Below are positions 61,111 through 64,000 of a stretch of 64,000 nt of DNA, piece after piece. Both the position numbers and the translations under genes were made by a program. Position 1 is the first letter of the stretch. Every line of letters begins with the position of its first letter. The stretch comes from Mucilaginibacter sp. CSA2-8R (GTDB taxonomy: Bacteria > Bacteroidota > Bacteroidia > Sphingobacteriales > Sphingobacteriaceae): contig NZ_CP152389.1 of assembly GCF_038806765.1 (NCBI RefSeq), forward strand, positions 5,146,001 through 5,210,000. The letters run 5' to 3'. The notes below the pieces were generated by a model. That model was not told the origin of the DNA. It worked only from the letters and a program-made list of their open reading frames with translations, and made no database searches.

Positions 61111-62629
61111 GGTCTTTTTGGTTAATCATGCTCAAAATGCTGTCAACATATTCGCGGTTATTGGCCAGGCGTGGTACCTTATGTTGACCGCCTAACTTTC
61201 CCCGAAGTTTCATCCATTTCACAAAGGTGTTTTCGGGCACGGCATGTACCTGCGGGCGGCGCAGGGCCATATCCTTAAAGCGCTTGGCATCATAGTCAGA
61301 ATTTACCTTGCGCAGGGTTTCATCCAACAGGTCTATAAAGCGTTCAAACTCGTCAGGCTTTCTTTCAAATTCAATAATCCACTCGTGGCCTCCGCATTTG
61401 CTGTCGGTAAAGTAAATGGGGGCGGCTGTGTAGTCACGTATTACAGCCTCGGTTTGGCGACAGGCCTCAGCCAGGGCACGTTCGGCATTATCTATAATCA
61501 CTTCTTCGCCAAAGGCGTTAATGTAATGGCGGGTACGGCCGGTAATTTGGATACGGTATGGGTTAAGCGAAGTAAATTTAACGGTATCGCCAATCATGTA
61601 CCGCCATAAACCGGCATTGGTACTGATGATTAACGCATAGTTTTTATCTAACTCCACCTCATCCAAGGTAAGCGTTTCCGGATTTTCGTCGTTGAGGCGC
61701 TCCAAAGGCAAAAATTCGTAAAAAATGCCGTAATCAAGCATCAGCAGCATATCACCGGGCTCTTCCCGGTCCTGTATCCCAAAAAAGCCTTCTGATGCAT
61801 TGTAGGTTTCCAGGTAATACATGTCATCCTTAGGAATGAGCTTTTTAAACTGCTCGCGGTATGGCGTAAAATTCACCGCACCATGAAAATATAGTTCCAG
61901 GTTGGGCCATATCTCGAGCAGGTTATTTTTGCCGGTAATTTCTAACAGGCGTTTAAATAGTAAAAGGTTCCAGGTAGGCACGCCGCTAATACAGGTTACA
62001 TTAACATTTTTGGTAGCGTGCGCCATCTTCTCAATCTTTTCCTCAAAGTTCTCGAGCAGGGCAATAGTCAGGTCGGGCGTGCGGTAAAACTCAGCCCACA
62101 AAGGCAGGTTTTTCATAATCACGGCCGATAGGTCTCCAAAAGAAATATCTGTGTTAAGCTGGCCGATTTGATGGCTGCCCCCTAGGGTAAGGCTCTTGCC
62201 AGTAAACAGCAGGGCATCAGGCCGGTTATTGCAATAAATAGTCAGCATATCTTTGCCGCCCTTAAAATGGCATTCTTCCAGGGCTTCTTCGCTTACCGGG
62301 ATAAACTTGCTGCGGTCGCTGGTGGTGCCTGATGATTTAGCAAACCAACGAATTTCTGACGGCCACAGCACATTTTGTTCGCCTTTAAGCATCCGCTCAA
62401 TATAGGGCTTAAGCGTATCGTAATTTTGTAAGGGAACGTGTTGCTTAAAATCGGCAAGGGTATTAATACTGCGGTAATGGTGCTTGCGGCCCCACTCGGT
62501 ATCCTGTGCGTTGTTGATGAGCTGATTAAACCATTCATCCTGAACTTCATTGGGATATTTCATGAAAAGCTCAATCTGATGAATGCGCTTTTTCATGAGC
62601 CAGGTAGCAACAGAATTTATAATGGTCAT
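61097..62629 (-). CDS. GH3-family acyl-adenylate amido synthetase-like protein
   Basis: The 510-residue protein belongs to the GH3 auxin-responsive-promoter family, which is widespread in Bacteroidota as well as plants. The nucleotide-binding motif FAKSSGTTSDRSKFIPVS is clear, as are LETYNASEGFFG and YMIGDTVKFT. Members adenylate carboxylic acids and join them to amino acids; the bacterial substrate is unknown. Its end overlaps the end of the convergent plug-fusion gene by 14 bases. Confidence 0.9.
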   Translation of the reverse strand: MTIINSVATWLMKKRIHQIELFMKYPNEVQDEWFNQLINNAQDTEWGRKHHYRSINTLADFKQHVPLQNYDTLKPYIERMLKGEQNVLWPSEIRWFAKSSGTTSDRSKFIPVSEEALEECHFKGGKDMLTIYCNNRPDALLFTGKSLTLGGSHQIGQLNTDISFGDLSAVIMKNLPLWAEFYRTPDLTIALLENFEEKIEKMAHATKNVNVTCISGVPTWNLLLFKRLLEITGKNNLLEIWPNLELYFHGAVNFTPYREQFKKLIPKDDMYYLETYNASEGFFGIQDREEPGDMLLMLDYGIFYEFLPLERLNDENPETLTLDEVELDKNYALIISTNAGLWRYMIGDTVKFTSLNPYRIQITGRTRHYINAFGEEVIIDNAERALAEACRQTEAVIRDYTAAPIYFTDSKCGGHEWIIEFERKPDEFERFIDLLDETLRKVNSDYDAKRFKDMALRRPQVHAVPENTFVKWMKLRGKLGGQHKVPRLANNREYVDSILSMINQKDLTVC

Positions 62630-62644
62630 ATTGTTGCTCCGAAA

Positions 62645-63382
62645 TTAAACAAAAGTTTTTCTTTTAAGTACAAAGTTTGCGCCCAAGTATACTTTGCGTA
62701 CCATCTCGTTAGCGGCCAGTACTTCGGGCACACCCGACTCTAAAATTTTACCTTCAAATAAAAGATAAGCCCGGTCAGTAATAGATAAGGTTTCTTGTAC
62801 GTTGTGGTCAGTGATCAGGATGCCGATGTTGCGGTGTTTAAGCTTAGCAACCATGCTTTGAATTTCTTCAACAGCAATAGGGTCTACACCGGCAAAAGGT
62901 TCATCCAGCAAAATAAAGTTAGGCTCTGCAGCCAGTGCACGCGCTATCTCTGTACGCCGGCGCTCACCGCCCGACAGTAAATCACCTCGATTTTTACGCA
63001 CTTTATGCAAACTGAATTCATCAATTAGTTCTTCCAGCTTGTCTTTTTGCTGTTGCTTAGCCATACCGCCCATCTCGAGTACGGCTTTGATATTGTCTTC
63101 TACCGTAAGTTTCCGAAAAACAGAGGCTTCCTGCGCCAGGTAGCCGATACCTTTTTGCGCCCGGCGGTACATGGCATCGGTTGTAATTTCTTCGTCGTCT
63201 AAAAAAATACGGCCTTCGTTGGGCTTAATCAGGCCCACAATCATGTAAAACGATGTAGTTTTACCGGCACCGTTAGGCCCTAATAAACCTACAATCTCAC
63301 CTTGCGATACATTGAACGACACATCATTAACAACGGTACGTTGCTTGTACTTTTTTACCAGATGATCGGCGCGTAGATTCAT
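62645..63382 (-). CDS. lptB: LPS export ABC transporter ATP-binding protein
   Basis: The 245-residue ATPase has a Walker A (GPNGAGKTTS), signature LLSGGERRRTEIARAL, Walker B (FILLDEPFAGVDP) and an H-loop (ITDHNVQETL), with the arginine-rich signature context typical of LptB. It drives lipopolysaccharide extraction with LptFG, encoded elsewhere. The gene lies 15 bases before the GH3-family gene, so the two may share a transcript. Confidence 0.94.
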   Translation of the reverse strand: MNLRADHLVKKYKQRTVVNDVSFNVSQGEIVGLLGPNGAGKTTSFYMIVGLIKPNEGRIFLDDEEITTDAMYRRAQKGIGYLAQEASVFRKLTVEDNIKAVLEMGGMAKQQQKDKLEELIDEFSLHKVRKNRGDLLSGGERRRTEIARALAAEPNFILLDEPFAGVDPIAVEEIQSMVAKLKHRNIGILITDHNVQETLSITDRAYLLFEGKILESGVPEVLAANEMVRKVYLGANFVLKRKTFV

Positions 63383-63456
63383 AGTGTATTTGTTAATTGA
63401 CAGGTATATAATGAGCGTAAATTATAATCCCATCCTGCTGCCTGGCGATCTCTCGC

Positions 63457-64000
63457 TTAGCATCTAATTCCTTTAATATTTAATTGTATAGAGCGTTTAT
63501 CGCGCCAAATGTTTTCTTCAATAGTGTAACAAATATCAAATGGTTTGCCCTGGCGTATCTCGTTAATACACTCGCCCTGGTTAAAGGCAATGCAATCAAA
63601 CCAGGTAGAATTATTTTGGTACACCGACATTTTAATATGGTTGCTGCCTACCAGATTAATGCCACCATAAGCCTGTACATTGCGGCTCACAAATACCGGC
63701 GACATGTTTTCGGGACCAAACGGGCCAAACTGATTAAGCACCCTGAAAAATTTTGGCGTAATATCAGCCAGTTGTAATTCGGCGTCGATGCAAATTTCCT
63801 GCACCAGTTGCTGCTCGGTAATAGAAGCGCTCACCACCTCTTCAAACCTTTCCATAAAAGCCTCTACCTTTTCGGGCTGCATAGTAAGGCCTGCTGCATA
63901 TTTGTGACCGCCAAACTGTAAAAGCAGGTCACTGCATCCACTCAAAGCCTCATACAAATCAAAGCCTACCACAGAGCGGGCCGAGCCAGCCACATGTCCG
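63457..64000 (-). CDS. recJ: single-stranded-DNA exonuclease RecJ, C-terminal part
   Basis: This frame stays open to the window edge, so only the last ~181 residues are seen; the true start lies beyond. The segment RSVVGFDLYEALSGCSDLL and QFGGHKYAAGLTM is the DHHA1 domain of RecJ, and PFGPENMSPVF plus the following beta strands form the OB-fold. RecJ is the 5'-3' single-strand exonuclease of recombination and mismatch repair. The gene precedes lptB on the same strand with a 74-base gap. Confidence 0.9.
   Translation of the reverse strand, partial: GHVAGSARSVVGFDLYEALSGCSDLLLQFGGHKYAAGLTMQPEKVEAFMERFEEVVSASITEQQLVQEICIDAELQLADITPKFFRVLNQFGPFGPENMSPVFVSRNVQAYGGINLVGSNHIKMSVYQNNSTWFDCIAFNQGECINEIRQGKPFDICYTIEENIWRDKRSIQLNIKGIRC

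Noticed and set aside
61097..62629. GH3 gene as plant contamination or transfer
   Set aside because: GH3-family genes are widespread in Bacteroidota, and composition matches the neighbours.
1..64000. CRISPR array, tRNA/rRNA genes, prophage or insertion sequence
   Set aside because: I looked for regular direct repeats, clover-leaf ends, transposase or phage motifs and saw none; a dedicated search could still find a weak tRNA.

Overview
The window is chromosomal DNA of a member of the Bacteroidota, most likely a Sphingobacteriaceae close to Mucilaginibacter or Pedobacter (inference from gene content; I ran no database search). The evidence is the repeated Bacteroidota -7 promoter box TAnnTTTG, the near absence of Shine-Dalgarno sites, SusC-type plug motifs, a Bacteroidota-style ligase/exonuclease pair, DUF1599, DUF4197 and DoxX/MauE-type proteins, and a GC-run palindromic repeat of a type common in this phylum. 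I found no tRNA, rRNA, CRISPR array, insertion sequence or prophage. Coding density is high and most genes are ordinary housekeeping genes.

Layout. 1-2.4 kb: 3'-truncated secreted zinc metalloprotease. 2.9-10.9 kb: alpha-2-macroglobulin with thioester plus PBP1C, translationally coupled. 11-19.6 kb: a polysaccharide locus made of a secreted GH5-like enzyme facing a tight three-gene operon (glycosidase lipoprotein, BcsA-like GT2 synthase fused to a glycosidase-like domain, tandem GH26-like membrane protein). 19.9-22.6 kb: dinB, csaA-tadA, sod. 22.6-27.2 kb: a 57-aa lipoprotein, a quinone-oxidoreductase/ferredoxin-reductase pair, a small secreted protein, a zinc peptidase and an amidase. 27.2-29.2 kb: SIMPL protein, a 57-aa zinc-ribbon protein, an outer-membrane barrel. 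29.3-37 kb: DNA repair and folate (polA, tag, AhpD-like, ATP ligase + MBL exonuclease, folP). 37.1-40.8 kb: DUF1599, DoxX/MauE-like protein, orphan ABC permease, small membrane protein, aroK. 41-43.6 kb: SDR and a GHL10-type glycosidase. 43.6-48.7 kb: coiled-coil protein, then YceI, type III polyketide synthase, FAD monooxygenase, deoxyribonucleotidase and methyltransferase in one run. 48.7-51.5 kb: phosphate block (histidine kinase, DUF47, PiT). 51.6-55 kb: envelope proteins (DUF4197, DUF922, slipin, C40 peptidase). 55.1-57.8 kb: pyruvate dehydrogenase E1-alpha and E2. 58.9-61.1 kb: ECF sigma factor with an unusual anti-sigma-like/SusC-plug fusion. 61.1-64 kb: GH3-family enzyme, lptB and the 3' part of recJ.

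Best candidate for an undescribed system: the 13.6-19.6 kb operon. The GT2 synthase carries a C-terminal glycosidase-like domain that aligns with the neighbouring lipoprotein glycosidase, but both catalytic glutamates are replaced (Thr736 and Asn829). The third gene holds two GH26-like domains, and the first has lost both catalytic residues (Asp147, Gly251) while the second keeps them (Glu399, Glu503). The operon therefore pairs each active hydrolase with a dead copy inside or beside a synthase, and it lacks BcsB and PilZ. I propose, as inference, a membrane exopolysaccharide synthase whose dead glycosidase domains bind or guide the nascent chain.

Other notable items are the YceI/type III PKS lipid operon, the sigma-linked plug fusion, four genes whose TAnnTTTG box lies only 3-5 nt before the ATG (probably leaderless mRNAs), and two 57-aa genes that a 60-aa cutoff would miss.
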